Positions 56,895 to 64,000 of a stretch of 64,000 nt of DNA are shown here, piece by piece (positions within the stretch are counted from its first letter, which is position 1; every line of letters begins with the position of its first letter). A program made the translations under genes and the position numbers. The notes beneath the pieces are model-generated. The model did not search any database. It was not told where the DNA came from and saw nothing but the letters and a program-made list of their open reading frames with translations. The DNA comes from Paraburkholderia phytofirmans PsJN (lineage in GTDB: Bacteria; Pseudomonadota; Gammaproteobacteria; Burkholderiales; Burkholderiaceae), in contig NC_010681.1 in assembly GCF_000020125.1 (NCBI RefSeq), forward strand, positions 3,472,001 to 3,536,000, given 5' to 3'.

Positions 56895-57874
56895 CGTTTG
56901 GCTTTCGTAGTGCGAGGAGTACGGGAAGTGCGGGTGGCTCGGGCCGCGCCGCGCGCGGGCCGCGCGTTCGTGCCGGCAGTCTCGGCTTGTGGATCGACGA
57001 GCCACGGCAGCAGGAATTCGCTGACTTCGGCGGCGGCCTTCACCGAGCGTTTCGCGCGATACGCGACCGCGTCGCACAGCGCTTCGATCACGGCGAGCAC
57101 GGCCGAATCGGCGTTCGCGGCGAGCCGCCGATCGGCGCGGATGTAGAGCGAGATATCGGCAAACTGCGCGAGCGGCGAACGCGGACTATCGGTAAGCGCG
57201 AGCACGCGAGCGCCACGGCCCGCCGCGCGATGCGCGAGCTTGATCGTGTCTTCGACGTAGCGCGGAAAAGCAAGGCCGATCACGAGATCGCTCTCGTTGG
57301 ATGCGAACAGACGCCGCGCGGCATGCGACGGTCCGCCCATCAGCGCGAGCGACTGCACGTTGTCGTGATACGGCATCAAGCCGTGTTCCATCAGACCCGC
57401 GAGAAACGCGCTGGCGCCAAAGCCGAGCACGAACACGCGGCGCGCGGCGATGATCGCTTCGACGGCGGCTTCGGCCGCGGCGCTGTCGATTGCGGTGCGG
57501 GTGGCTTGCAGATTGTTGGCGGCCTGTTCGAGCGAGGCGTCGACCACGTCGTCGCCGGCTGCGAGCGACTCCTGCGCACTGCGCAAGCGCTCGACCGGCG
57601 CGAGCGTCGCCTCGAAGCCGCGCACCAGCGCCTCCCGAAATTGCGGATAGCCGTCGAAACCGAGCGCGCGGGCGAAACGATTCGCCGTCGCCACCGAGGC
57701 GCCCACGACGCTCGCCAGCTCGTCGATCCGCATGGTCGCCGCGCGAAACAGATTGGCCAGCACGTAGTCGCCCATGCGCCGGTGGATCGGTGTGAGGGTC
57801 GGCATGGCCGCGGCGATGCGTGCGGCGATGGACTGCTCGGCGGAATCGGATGCAACGGACGGTTGATGAATCAT
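56891..57874 (-). CDS. MurR/RpiR family transcriptional regulator
   Basis: 327 residues. N-terminal HTH_6 domain (about 10-85; RIDELASVVGASVATANRFAR is the recognition helix area), then a SIS sugar-isomerase-like domain (about 125-265). C-terminal tail Ala/Arg/Thr-rich. First gene of the gsi operon, coupled to iaaA, so it likely controls it. Confidence 0.92.
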   Translation of the reverse strand: MIHQPSVASDSAEQSIAARIAAAMPTLTPIHRRMGDYVLANLFRAATMRIDELASVVGASVATANRFARALGFDGYPQFREALVRGFEATLAPVERLRSAQESLAAGDDVVDASLEQAANNLQATRTAIDSAAAEAAVEAIIAARRVFVLGFGASAFLAGLMEHGLMPYHDNVQSLALMGGPSHAARRLFASNESDLVIGLAFPRYVEDTIKLAHRAAGRGARVLALTDSPRSPLAQFADISLYIRADRRLAANADSAVLAVIEALCDAVAYRAKRSVKAAAEVSEFLLPWLVDPQAETAGTNARPARGAARATRTSRTPRTTKAKR

Positions 57875-57903
57875 GCGAGCGAGGGCGCGGCGCCAGAGGC
57901 GTA

Positions 57904-57966
57904 ATGAAAATGAATGAAAGTATATTTACATGAAAATCTCGTAGAAAAAAATTCATTTTCATTTTT
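57904..57966 (-). promoter_or_regulatory. TGAAAAT repeat boxes upstream of the RpiR-gsi operon
   Basis: On the plus strand ATGAAAATGAATGAAA (57904-57919) faces its inverse TTCATTTTCATT (57952-57963), with a third TGAAAAT (57931-57937) between. The arms are near-perfect inverted repeats in very AT-rich DNA just before the operon. Likely operator for the RpiR protein and site of the operon promoter. Confidence 0.55.
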
Positions 57967-57994
57967 GAGGGTTTTTACCAGTGAGCTGAACTGA

Positions 57995-58025
57995 AAAAAG
58001 ACGCGTGTCGGACGCACCGACACGC
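57995..58025 (-). terminator. Terminator of the MFS gene
   Basis: GCGTGTCGG/CCGACACGC with a 5-nt loop, followed on the minus strand by GTCTTTTTT. Confidence 0.85.
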
Positions 58026-58042
58026 AGTATGAAAATCCGTTT

Positions 58043-59296
58043 TCAGCACACCGCGGCGCTTTGCTCTGGAATGCGAGCCAGCCGCGCCGCCGGCGACATC
58101 ACGATGATCAACGCTTGCACGAGGAACGCCACTGCCGCCGCGACCAGACACGCGTCCATGCCCCAGCGCGCGCTAATCGCCGCACCGAGCAACGCGCCGA
58201 GCGGCCGCGCGCCATAGGTGGCGGTGCTGTTGAGCGCGGAGACGCGACCCATCATCCGTTCGGGCGTGATGGCCTGGCGCAGGGTGGTCGAGCCGACCAC
58301 CCACAGAATCGGTCCGGCGCCGAGCAGAAAGAAGCTCAGCATCGCCAGCCAGAACGACGGCGTAACGAGTGTCGCCACCATTACGAGCGACGCGAGCAAC
58401 CCGCACGACGGCCCGATAATCAGCACGCGGCCGAATGCGAGACGTCGCGCGATGGCGGGTGCAGCGAGCGCACCGCACACCATGCCGACACCGTAGGCGC
58501 CGAGCGTCACGCCAACCGCCGACGCGCTCAGACCCAGCCGATGCACCGCGTATGGCACATACACCGCTTGCAGCACGAAGAAGCCGAGATTGAAAAAAAC
58601 CGCGGTGGCGAGCATCGGACGCAGCAGCGCATCGCGCAGCACGAAACGCGTACCGTCGCGCAGTTCCAGCATGAAGTGACGTTGCGGCAATGCCGTGCGC
58701 GGTGGCTCGCGCAAGCCCGCCAGCAACGCGACGGCCAGCGCCGACAGCGCGGCCGCGCAGCCATACGCCCAACCTGCGCCGATCCAGCCGACCAGCAGAC
58801 CGCCGAGCGCCGGCCCCGCGGAATACGCCACGCTACGCGCGAGTTCGAGCCGGCCGTTCGCGCTGGCATACGCTTCGCGCGGCACGAGCGCGGGCACGAG
58901 CGACGGCGCCGCGACGTTGTAGGCCACGGTGCCGGTCGCGGCGATGAAGCCGAGCGCGGCGAGCAGCGGCAAGCTCAGCGTATGGGTCAGGACGAGCAGC
59001 AGCACGCACAGCATGGCGATCGCGCGCACGCTTTCGGCGAGTGTCATCAACGTGCGGCGCGAGCGCCGGTCGGCCCAGACGCCGAGCGGGATCGACAGCA
59101 ACAGGAATGGCAGCGTCTGCGCGGTTTGCAACAGGCCCGTATCGCGCGCGTCGGCGCCGAGCGCGAAGACCGCGACGAGGGGCGCGGCGGCGAGGCTGAT
59201 CTGTTCGGCGGATTGCGCGACCAGGTTCGACCACCCGAGCCGCTGAAAGGCGGCCGGCAGTCGGAGCGCGGAAGATGTTGAGGATGTAGCGTGCAT
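58043..59296 (-). CDS. MFS transporter (EntS-like)
   Basis: 417 residues, about 12 helices. Motif A appears as GVWADRRSRRTLM; the ARSVAYSAGPALGGLLVGWIGAG segment is typical of the MFS_3/EntS group. The ATG at 59296 has AGGAG 8 nt upstream, so it was preferred to 59332. Function is export of a small molecule, not specified. Confidence 0.88.
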   Translation of the reverse strand: MHATSSTSSALRLPAAFQRLGWSNLVAQSAEQISLAAAPLVAVFALGADARDTGLLQTAQTLPFLLLSIPLGVWADRRSRRTLMTLAESVRAIAMLCVLLLVLTHTLSLPLLAALGFIAATGTVAYNVAAPSLVPALVPREAYASANGRLELARSVAYSAGPALGGLLVGWIGAGWAYGCAAALSALAVALLAGLREPPRTALPQRHFMLELRDGTRFVLRDALLRPMLATAVFFNLGFFVLQAVYVPYAVHRLGLSASAVGVTLGAYGVGMVCGALAAPAIARRLAFGRVLIIGPSCGLLASLVMVATLVTPSFWLAMLSFFLLGAGPILWVVGSTTLRQAITPERMMGRVSALNSTATYGARPLGALLGAAISARWGMDACLVAAAVAFLVQALIIVMSPAARLARIPEQSAAVC

Positions 59297-59391
59297 CGAT
59301 GAACTCCTGCGACGTGACATGAAGGAGTTCATCGTCGTCCGACTCGTGCCGCGGGGCGCTCCGCTTCTTGCGGTGTTATTCTTCGCTCGCC

Positions 59392-60102
59392 ATGAATCTC
59401 GAAAGCATCCTCTTCACTCAAGGTTTCGGCTCGCGCCGCCAATGCCGCGCGCTGATCGCCGACGCGCGCGTGAGCATCGGCGGCGTTGCCTGCACCGATG
59501 CCGACGCCGATTTCCCCACCGGCGACACCGCCTTCTTCTTCAGCGTGGACGGTGTCGACTGGCCGTATCGCGAGCACGCCTATCTGCTGCTGAACAAGCC
59601 GGCGGGCTACGAATGTTCGCGTGATCCGCAGCATCATCTGAGCGTGTTCAGCCTGTTGCCGCCGCAGTTCGCCGAGCGCGGCGTGCAATGCGTGGGGCGC
59701 CTCGATCAGGACACCACCGGCCTCTTGCTGCTCTCCGACGACGGCAAGTTCGTGCACCTCTTCACGTCACCGAAACGTAAAGTGCCGAAGGTGTATATCG
59801 CAACCACGCGACATCCACTCGATGACGCGCAATTGAGCGCGCTGCGCGACGGCGTGCTGCTGCACGGCGAGCCCAAACCGATTGCCGCAGTCGACGCAGC
59901 AGCGCGCGGCGCTAACACGCTCGCGCTCACCGTGATGGAAGGCAAGTATCACCAGGTCAAGCGGATGATCGCCGCGGCCGGCAACCGTTGCGAAGCGCTG
60001 CATCGCGAGCGGATCGGCGGACTCGCGTTGCCCGAAACGCTTGCGCCGGGCGCATGGCAATGGCTCGACGAAACCGACCTCGGATCTTTACGGAGCGGGT
60101 AA
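59392..60102 (+). CDS. 16S rRNA pseudouridine synthase, RsuA/RluB family
   Basis: 236 residues. An S4 domain (about 1-50), then the pseudouridine synthase fold with catalytic Asp105 in GRLDQDTTGLLLLS. LLNKPAGY and EGKYHQVKRMIAAAGNRC are family blocks. Size and layout match RsuA (16S Psi516). Confidence 0.93.
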   Translation: MNLESILFTQGFGSRRQCRALIADARVSIGGVACTDADADFPTGDTAFFFSVDGVDWPYREHAYLLLNKPAGYECSRDPQHHLSVFSLLPPQFAERGVQCVGRLDQDTTGLLLLSDDGKFVHLFTSPKRKVPKVYIATTRHPLDDAQLSALRDGVLLHGEPKPIAAVDAAARGANTLALTVMEGKYHQVKRMIAAAGNRCEALHRERIGGLALPETLAPGAWQWLDETDLGSLRSG

Positions 60103-60269
60103 ACCGGTAGCGCCCCTTTAAGGTCTTGATGCGGCAGGAAAACGCGTGAGCGGCTGCGCACATAGCGCGCGCGGCGCCCGCTCGCGCGCTGCGTCGCAGC
60201 ATGATCTTCCTTACACCTCGCCCTATACTCGTTTAAACAAAGACTACAAAGAGTTCAAGGAGGGGCGCC

Positions 60270-60458
60270 ATGATCATCCACGATGGTTTCCAGATTTCGT
60301 CCGTGATGATTGCTTTCGTGTGCGTCGGACTGGTCCTGATCGGCGGATTGCTGGTCGTGATGCGGCTGCGGCACAAATATCATCCGAACCTGATCGGCGC
60401 ATTGATCGGCGCGATGCTGTGTTTCCTGTTGCTGGAAGCATTGCCCGCGCTGACGTAG
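60270..60458 (+). CDS. Small two-helix membrane protein (62 aa)
   Basis: AAGGAGG lies just upstream of the ATG. Two transmembrane helices (about 12-32 and 41-58) joined by a basic loop RLRHKYHPN. No family recognised. Confidence 0.7.
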   Translation: MIIHDGFQISSVMIAFVCVGLVLIGGLLVVMRLRHKYHPNLIGALIGAMLCFLLLEALPALT

Positions 60459-60614
60459 GGCTCGCGGGGCTGCGTCGCGCTGATGCGGTGGGTAGAGCGC
60501 GGCGTGGGTGGGATTTTCCGGGCGACACCTGGAGAGATGGCTTTTTGCCGCACTTTTTCGTGGCTTTCTGTGATGCGTGAAACGGCTTGATACGGCGCGC
60601 TCCCGGCCACGCCT

Positions 60615-61640
60615 TCACGCCTTCACGCCTTCACGCAAAAAATCTTCGACGCTCGGATACCGCAAGCGCACCCGCAATTCCCCTTTAAGACGCCGGTTTA
60701 TCAGCCGCCTCGATTCACGCATGAACGACAGCAAGGTCGGCTCGATCTGCGACTCCGCTTCGGCTCGCGTGATGCGCGGCGCGCGCGCGAGGCCGAACGC
60801 GTCGGCGACCTCGTCGAAGTACTCGCCCATTTTCAGCGACGTGTCGTCGGACGCGTGCACTACGCGCCCCGGCCGGCCGTGCGTGGCGAGGCGCACGAGG
60901 ATCGCGGCCAGATCGTCGGCGTGAATGTGGTTGGTGTAGACGTCGTCGGCATCGACCAGGGCCGGCGTGCGCTTTTCGAGCCGCGCGAGCGGCAGGCGGT
61001 TGCCCGCATAGATGCCCGGAATCCGCGCGATGCTTGCCGCGACGCTGCCGCGCGCGGTCGCGCGCCGCAATTGCCGCTCGGCCGAGACGCGCCGTTTGGC
61101 GCGCGGGTTGGCGGCTTGCGTCGCGCGAGTCTCGTCGATCCACGCGCCGCCGCAGTCGCCATAGACGCCCGTCGTACTCGCGTATACGAGGCGCACGGGC
61201 GCACGCGAAGCGGCGGTCCGGCGCACCCCGTCGGGTACAATATTGGCTGTTCCAGATTCCGCCCACGAGGCACGAAGTTGGCGCAACCGCCCTACCGGCG
61301 GGACCGCAGGCGCCACGGCAGCCCGCGCTGAAGCGCGGCGAGTGCTTAAAGTAGCGAGCAAGGCGCGGGTACGGCGGTCGTCGTCGCCGGTTTTCTGTGG
61401 CGGAGCGAGATGCAGCACCGTCGGTGCGAGGCCCGCCAACCGTTTCAGGCTGCCGCGCACGTCGAGATCGCCGACCAGCGGCGTGACGCCCGCGGCGCGC
61501 AATTCGGCGCAGCGCCCGGCGTGGCTGGTCAGCGCGAAGACATGCGCGCGCGGCTGCAGCAAGGGCACGCAGCGCATGCCGACATCGCCGCAACCTACGA
61601 TTAACACGCGCGGCCGGCGGAAGTTTCGTGTCGCTTTCAT
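60615..61640 (-). CDS. NAD-dependent epimerase/dehydratase-like protein
   Basis: 341 residues, Rossmann fold: VLIVGCGDVGMRC (about 12-24), LVYASTTGVYG with the SDR Ser/Tyr area, and NHIHADDLAAILVRL. The region about 103-150 is Arg/Ala-rich and of odd composition, longer than in relatives. Substrate unknown; related to YeeZ-type proteins. Confidence 0.85.
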   Translation of the reverse strand: MKATRNFRRPRVLIVGCGDVGMRCVPLLQPRAHVFALTSHAGRCAELRAAGVTPLVGDLDVRGSLKRLAGLAPTVLHLAPPQKTGDDDRRTRALLATLSTRRASARAAVAPAVPPVGRLRQLRASWAESGTANIVPDGVRRTAASRAPVRLVYASTTGVYGDCGGAWIDETRATQAANPRAKRRVSAERQLRRATARGSVAASIARIPGIYAGNRLPLARLEKRTPALVDADDVYTNHIHADDLAAILVRLATHGRPGRVVHASDDTSLKMGEYFDEVADAFGLARAPRITRAEAESQIEPTLLSFMRESRRLINRRLKGELRVRLRYPSVEDFLREGVKA

Positions 61641-61749
61641 GGTGGACGCATTGTAGCCGTCAAGCGCGGCACGTACCGCGCAGTTGACACGCCGGGTCCG
61701 GTCACGCGGGTCCGATAACGATTACCGACTTTTCGATTTCGAACACTTT

Positions 61750-62781
61750 ATGGCATTTAACGTCACGCTCCGGCAAAGCGGCCGGCAGTTTCAGGTAGAA
61801 CAGGACGAACCGGTGCTGAGCGCCGCCTTGCGCCAAGGCATCGGCCTGCCCTACGGCTGCAAGAACGGCGCCTGCGGTTCGTGCAAGGGCACGGTGGTCA
61901 GCGGGGAAATCGAGCAGCGTGCGCATTCGTCGTCGGCTTTGTCGAACGACGAAAAGACGCGCGGCATGGCGCTCTTCTGCTGCGCGACCGCCTGCACCGA
62001 TCTCGAAGTGGACATCCGCGAAGTGGCGGGCGTCGGCGACGTGCAGGTCAAGAAGCTGCCCTGCCGCGTGAACGCGATCGAGCGCAAGGCCGACGACGTC
62101 GTCGTGCTGAAGCTGCAATTGCCCGCCAACGAGCGTCTGCAATATCTCGCCGGCCAGTACCTCGAATTCATTCTGAAAGACGGCAAGCGCCGCAGCTATT
62201 CGATGGCGAATGCGCCGCACACCGAAGGTCCGATCGAATTGCACATCCGTCACATGCCCGGCGGCGCGTTCACCGATCACGTGTTCAATACCATGAAGGA
62301 GCGCGACATCCTGCGCTTCGAGGCACCGCTCGGCACGTTCTTCCTGCGTGAAGATTCGGACAAGCCGATCGTGCTGCTCGCGTCGGGTACGGGTTTCGCG
62401 CCGCTGAAGGCGATCGTCGAGCACGCGGTGTTCAAGAACCTGAACCGGCCGATGACGCTCTACTGGGGCGCACGTCGCAAGAAGGACCTGTATTTGCTCG
62501 AGCTGGCCGAACAATGGGCGCGCGAGATTCCGAACTTCAAGTTCTTGCCGGTGCTCTCGGAACCGGACGCGGGCGACGCATGGACGGGCCGCGTCGGTTT
62601 CGTGCATCGCGCGGTGATCGAGGATCTGCCGGATCTGTCGGCGTATCAGGTGTATGCGTGCGGCGCGCCGGTGATGGTGGAGTCAGCGCAACGCGATTTC
62701 ACGCAGCATCACGGTTTGCCGGAAGACGAGTTCTATGCGGATTCGTTCACGAGCGCAGCGGATCTGGCGAACGCGGTTTGA
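61750..62781 (+). CDS. 2Fe-2S ferredoxin / FAD reductase (CDP-6-deoxy-delta-3,4-glucoseen reductase-like)
   Basis: 343 residues. N-terminal ferredoxin domain with Cys37, 42, 45 and Cys77 or 78; then the FNR FAD-binding part with RSYSMANAP (RxYSxxN) and the NAD-binding part with LLASGTGFAPLKAI. An electron-transfer partner for an oxygenase or dehydratase; common in Burkholderia with the AscD annotation. Confidence 0.92.
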   Translation: MAFNVTLRQSGRQFQVEQDEPVLSAALRQGIGLPYGCKNGACGSCKGTVVSGEIEQRAHSSSALSNDEKTRGMALFCCATACTDLEVDIREVAGVGDVQVKKLPCRVNAIERKADDVVVLKLQLPANERLQYLAGQYLEFILKDGKRRSYSMANAPHTEGPIELHIRHMPGGAFTDHVFNTMKERDILRFEAPLGTFFLREDSDKPIVLLASGTGFAPLKAIVEHAVFKNLNRPMTLYWGARRKKDLYLLELAEQWAREIPNFKFLPVLSEPDAGDAWTGRVGFVHRAVIEDLPDLSAYQVYACGAPVMVESAQRDFTQHHGLPEDEFYADSFTSAADLANAV

Positions 62782-62892
62782 TGGGACAAGCGGCCTGATC
62801 GAGCAATCGGTCAGGCCGCGCCTAAATAACGTGTCAGCATGATGGCTGACGCACAAAAATCCGTTTCGACGCCATCCATCGCAAATTCATGG

Positions 62893-62922
62893 TTTACACC
62901 GGCGCTTTCCTTGTCGTATTCT
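62893..62922 (+). promoter_or_regulatory. argD: Promoter of the argD leader
   Basis: TTTACA (62893-62898), 18-bp spacer, TATTCT (62917-62922). Transcription would start about 7 nt later, at or one base before the A of the leader ATG (62930), making a leaderless mRNA. Confidence 0.6.
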
Positions 62923-62929
62923 TTCGCGC

Positions 62930-62980
62930 ATGAACCGCATCCAGTCCGAACTTCGACGTCGCCGCTCGCCGCTCCCCTAG
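62930..62980 (+). CDS. 16-residue Arg leader peptide of argD
   Basis: MNRIQSELRRRRSPLP, five Arg in 16 residues, with four consecutive codons CGA-CGT-CGC-CGC at 62954-62965 and a TAG stop at 62978. No Shine-Dalgarno, consistent with leaderless initiation. It fits a control peptide where scarce charged tRNA-Arg stalls the ribosome. Confidence 0.6.
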   Translation: MNRIQSELRRRRSPLP

Positions 62981-62984
62981 GGAC

Positions 62985-63076
62985 GCCGCTGGCTTCGTCA
63001 CGGATTCGCGCCACACCAAGGCGCAAGCTGTTCGAATCATGAAAGCCACGGCATGCCGTGGCTTTTCTGTTTTTCC
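62985..63076 (+). promoter_or_regulatory. argD: Attenuator with antiterminator segment before argD
   Basis: GCCGCTGGCTT (62985-62995) can pair with AAGCCACGGC (63043-63052), 10 bp with one bulge, competing with the terminator that uses the same 63043-63052 bases. A ribosome halted at the stop codon would cover much of 62985-62995 and allow termination; one stalled at the Arg codons would leave it free. Confidence 0.6.
63042..63076 (+). terminator. Rho-independent terminator in the argD leader
   Basis: AAAGCCACGG/CCGTGGCTTT around CATG, then TCTGTTTTT. It lies 66 bp before the argD start, where no full-length gene ends, as expected for an attenuator. Confidence 0.85.
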
Positions 63077-63141
63077 GGCCCCCGCTTCGTAGTTGGCCAA
63101 TCTTCATCCACCCTCACCCCCGCTGTCTGGAGCCTGCCGTC

Positions 63142-64000
63142 ATGAATTTCAATGAATATCCGATCGAGTCGCTGATGTACATCACGAACCGGCCCGAAAT
63201 CGTTTTCACGCACGGCAAAGGCTCGTGGCTCTACGACAACAACGGCAAGCGATATCTGGACTTCATCCAGGGCTGGGCGGTCAACAGCCTCGGCCATTGC
63301 AACGACGGCATGATCGAAGCGCTGAACAAGCAGTCGCAATTGCTGATCAACCCATCGCCGGCCTTCTACAACCAGCCGATGGCGCAACTCGCCGGCCTGC
63401 TCACGCAACATAGCTGCTTCGACAAGGTGTTCTTCGCGAACAGCGGCGCCGAAGCCAACGAAGGCGCGATCAAGCTCGCCCGCAAGTGGGGCAAGAAGTT
63501 CAAGGACGGCGCGTTCGAGATCATCACGTTCGATCACAGCTTCCACGGCCGCACGCTCGCCACGATGTCGGCGAGCGGCAAGCCGGGTTGGGACACGATC
63601 TACGCACCGCAAGTGCCTGGCTTCCCGAAGGCGGATCTGAACGACATCGCGTCGGTGGAAAAACTCATCAACGCGAAAACCGTTGCCGTGATGCTCGAAC
63701 CGATTCAGGGCGAAGGCGGCGTGATTCCCGCCACGCGCGAGTTCATGCAGCAACTGCGCGAGCTGACGAAAAAGCACAACCTGCTGCTGATCGTCGATGA
63801 AGTGCAAAGCGGCTGCGGCCGTGCCGGCACGCTGTTCGCGTACGAACTGTCGGATATCGAGCCGGACATCATGACGCTTGGCAAGGGCATCGGCGGCGGC
63901 GTGCCGCTCGCGGCGCTGCTCGCGAAAGCGGAGATCGCCGTGTTCGAGGCCGGCGATCAGGGCGGCACCTACAACGGCAATCCGCTGATGACCGCGGTCG
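63142..64000 (+). CDS. argD: Acetylornithine aminotransferase (partial, runs off the window)
   Basis: The first 286 codons are inside the window. PLP fold type I, class III aminotransferase; converts N-acetylglutamate semialdehyde to N-acetylornithine in arginine synthesis. [31 protein letters not shown] and [15 protein letters not shown] are present; the PLP Lys follows in [11 protein letters not shown]. An attenuator-like leader precedes it. Ornithine or other omega-amino acid substrates cannot be ruled out. Confidence 0.93.
   Translation, partial: MNFNEYPIESLMYITNRPEIVFTHGKGSWLYDNNGKRYLDFIQGWAVNSLGHCNDGMIEALNKQSQLLINPSPAFYNQPMAQLAGLLTQHSCFDKVFFANSGAEANEGAIKLARKWGKKFKDGAFEIITFDHSFHGRTLATMSASGKPGWDTIYAPQVPGFPKADLNDIASVEKLINAKTVAVMLEPIQGEGGVIPATREFMQQLRELTKKHNLLLIVDEVQSGCGRAGTLFAYELSDIEPDIMTLGKGIGGGVPLAALLAKAEIAVFEAGDQGGTYNGNPLMTAV

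Noticed and set aside
62839..63042. 67-residue ORF ending at the argD leader terminator
   Set aside because: No ribosome-binding site and low-complexity Ser/Pro/Arg content; the promoter and 16-codon leader in another frame explain the region better.
1..64000. CRISPR arrays, complete insertion sequences, rRNA genes
   Set aside because: No regularly spaced repeat-spacer units, transposase ORFs with flanking inverted repeats, or rRNA sequence were seen.

Overview
The window is a GC-rich, densely coded chromosomal segment of a beta-proteobacterium of the Burkholderia/Paraburkholderia type. The evidence is the gene orders yicC-gmk-rpoZ-spoT facing rph-rdgB-hemW and ribD-ribE-ribB-ribH-nusB, a trimeric porin of the Burkholderia kind, a PXPV-repeat secreted protein, and the gsi peptide/glutathione operon. 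Most genes are core housekeeping; two stretches beside tRNA genes look acquired.

Layout. 1-3.5 kb: cspA, a small hypothetical gene, a candidate sRNA on the minus strand, a porin and greB. 3.6-3.8 kb: two identical tRNA-Arg(ACG) genes. 3.9-9 kb, minus strand: a NinX/DUF2591-like gene, spoT, rpoZ, gmk, yicC. 9-11.8 kb, plus strand: rph, rdgB, hemW overlapping head to tail, then tRNA-Ser(TGA). 12-15.4 kb: an accessory patch with 10-bp iteron-like repeats, small ORFs, a DUF2971 gene and an unknown membrane protein. 15.4-18.3 kb: a RidA-like protein, an MFS exporter and an EVE-like protein. 18.4-25.2 kb: hemL, the riboflavin genes, nusB and an aminotransferase. 25.3-35 kb: a lytic transglycosylase with a long structured leader, ubiD, a LysE exporter, a serine/threonine dehydratase, small secreted proteins, a DUF2520 dehydrogenase-like protein, an EthD protein, YggT and a lipoprotein.

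35.5-38.4 kb is a 2.8-kb, lower-GC islet bounded by a 40-bp direct repeat formed by the 5' half of tRNA-Gly(CCC). It carries a ParA-like ATPase and, 6 bp downstream, a protein with class III nucleotidyl-cyclase-like motifs, plus a small lysine/alanine-rich protein. It has no integrase. It is the best candidate for an undescribed two-gene system.

38.4-48.3 kb: trmB, uppP, a DUF1439 lipoprotein, a YkgJ-like protein, hemN, tRNA-Leu(CAA), an amino-acid permease, a secreted alpha/beta hydrolase and poxB. 48.3-57.9 kb is one minus-strand operon: RpiR regulator, iaaA, gsiA, gsiB, gsiC, gsiD, a P1-family aminopeptidase and an M55 D-aminopeptidase, which together suggest uptake and intracellular hydrolysis of peptides or glutathione. 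58-62.8 kb: an MFS transporter, an rsuA-like pseudouridine synthase, a small membrane protein, an NAD-dependent epimerase-like protein and a ferredoxin-reductase fusion.

The window ends inside argD. Upstream of argD is what looks like a complete ribosome-mediated attenuator: a promoter placed for a leaderless transcript, a 16-codon leader peptide with four consecutive Arg codons, a segment able to form an antiterminator, and a Rho-independent terminator. This is the most striking regulatory observation in the window.
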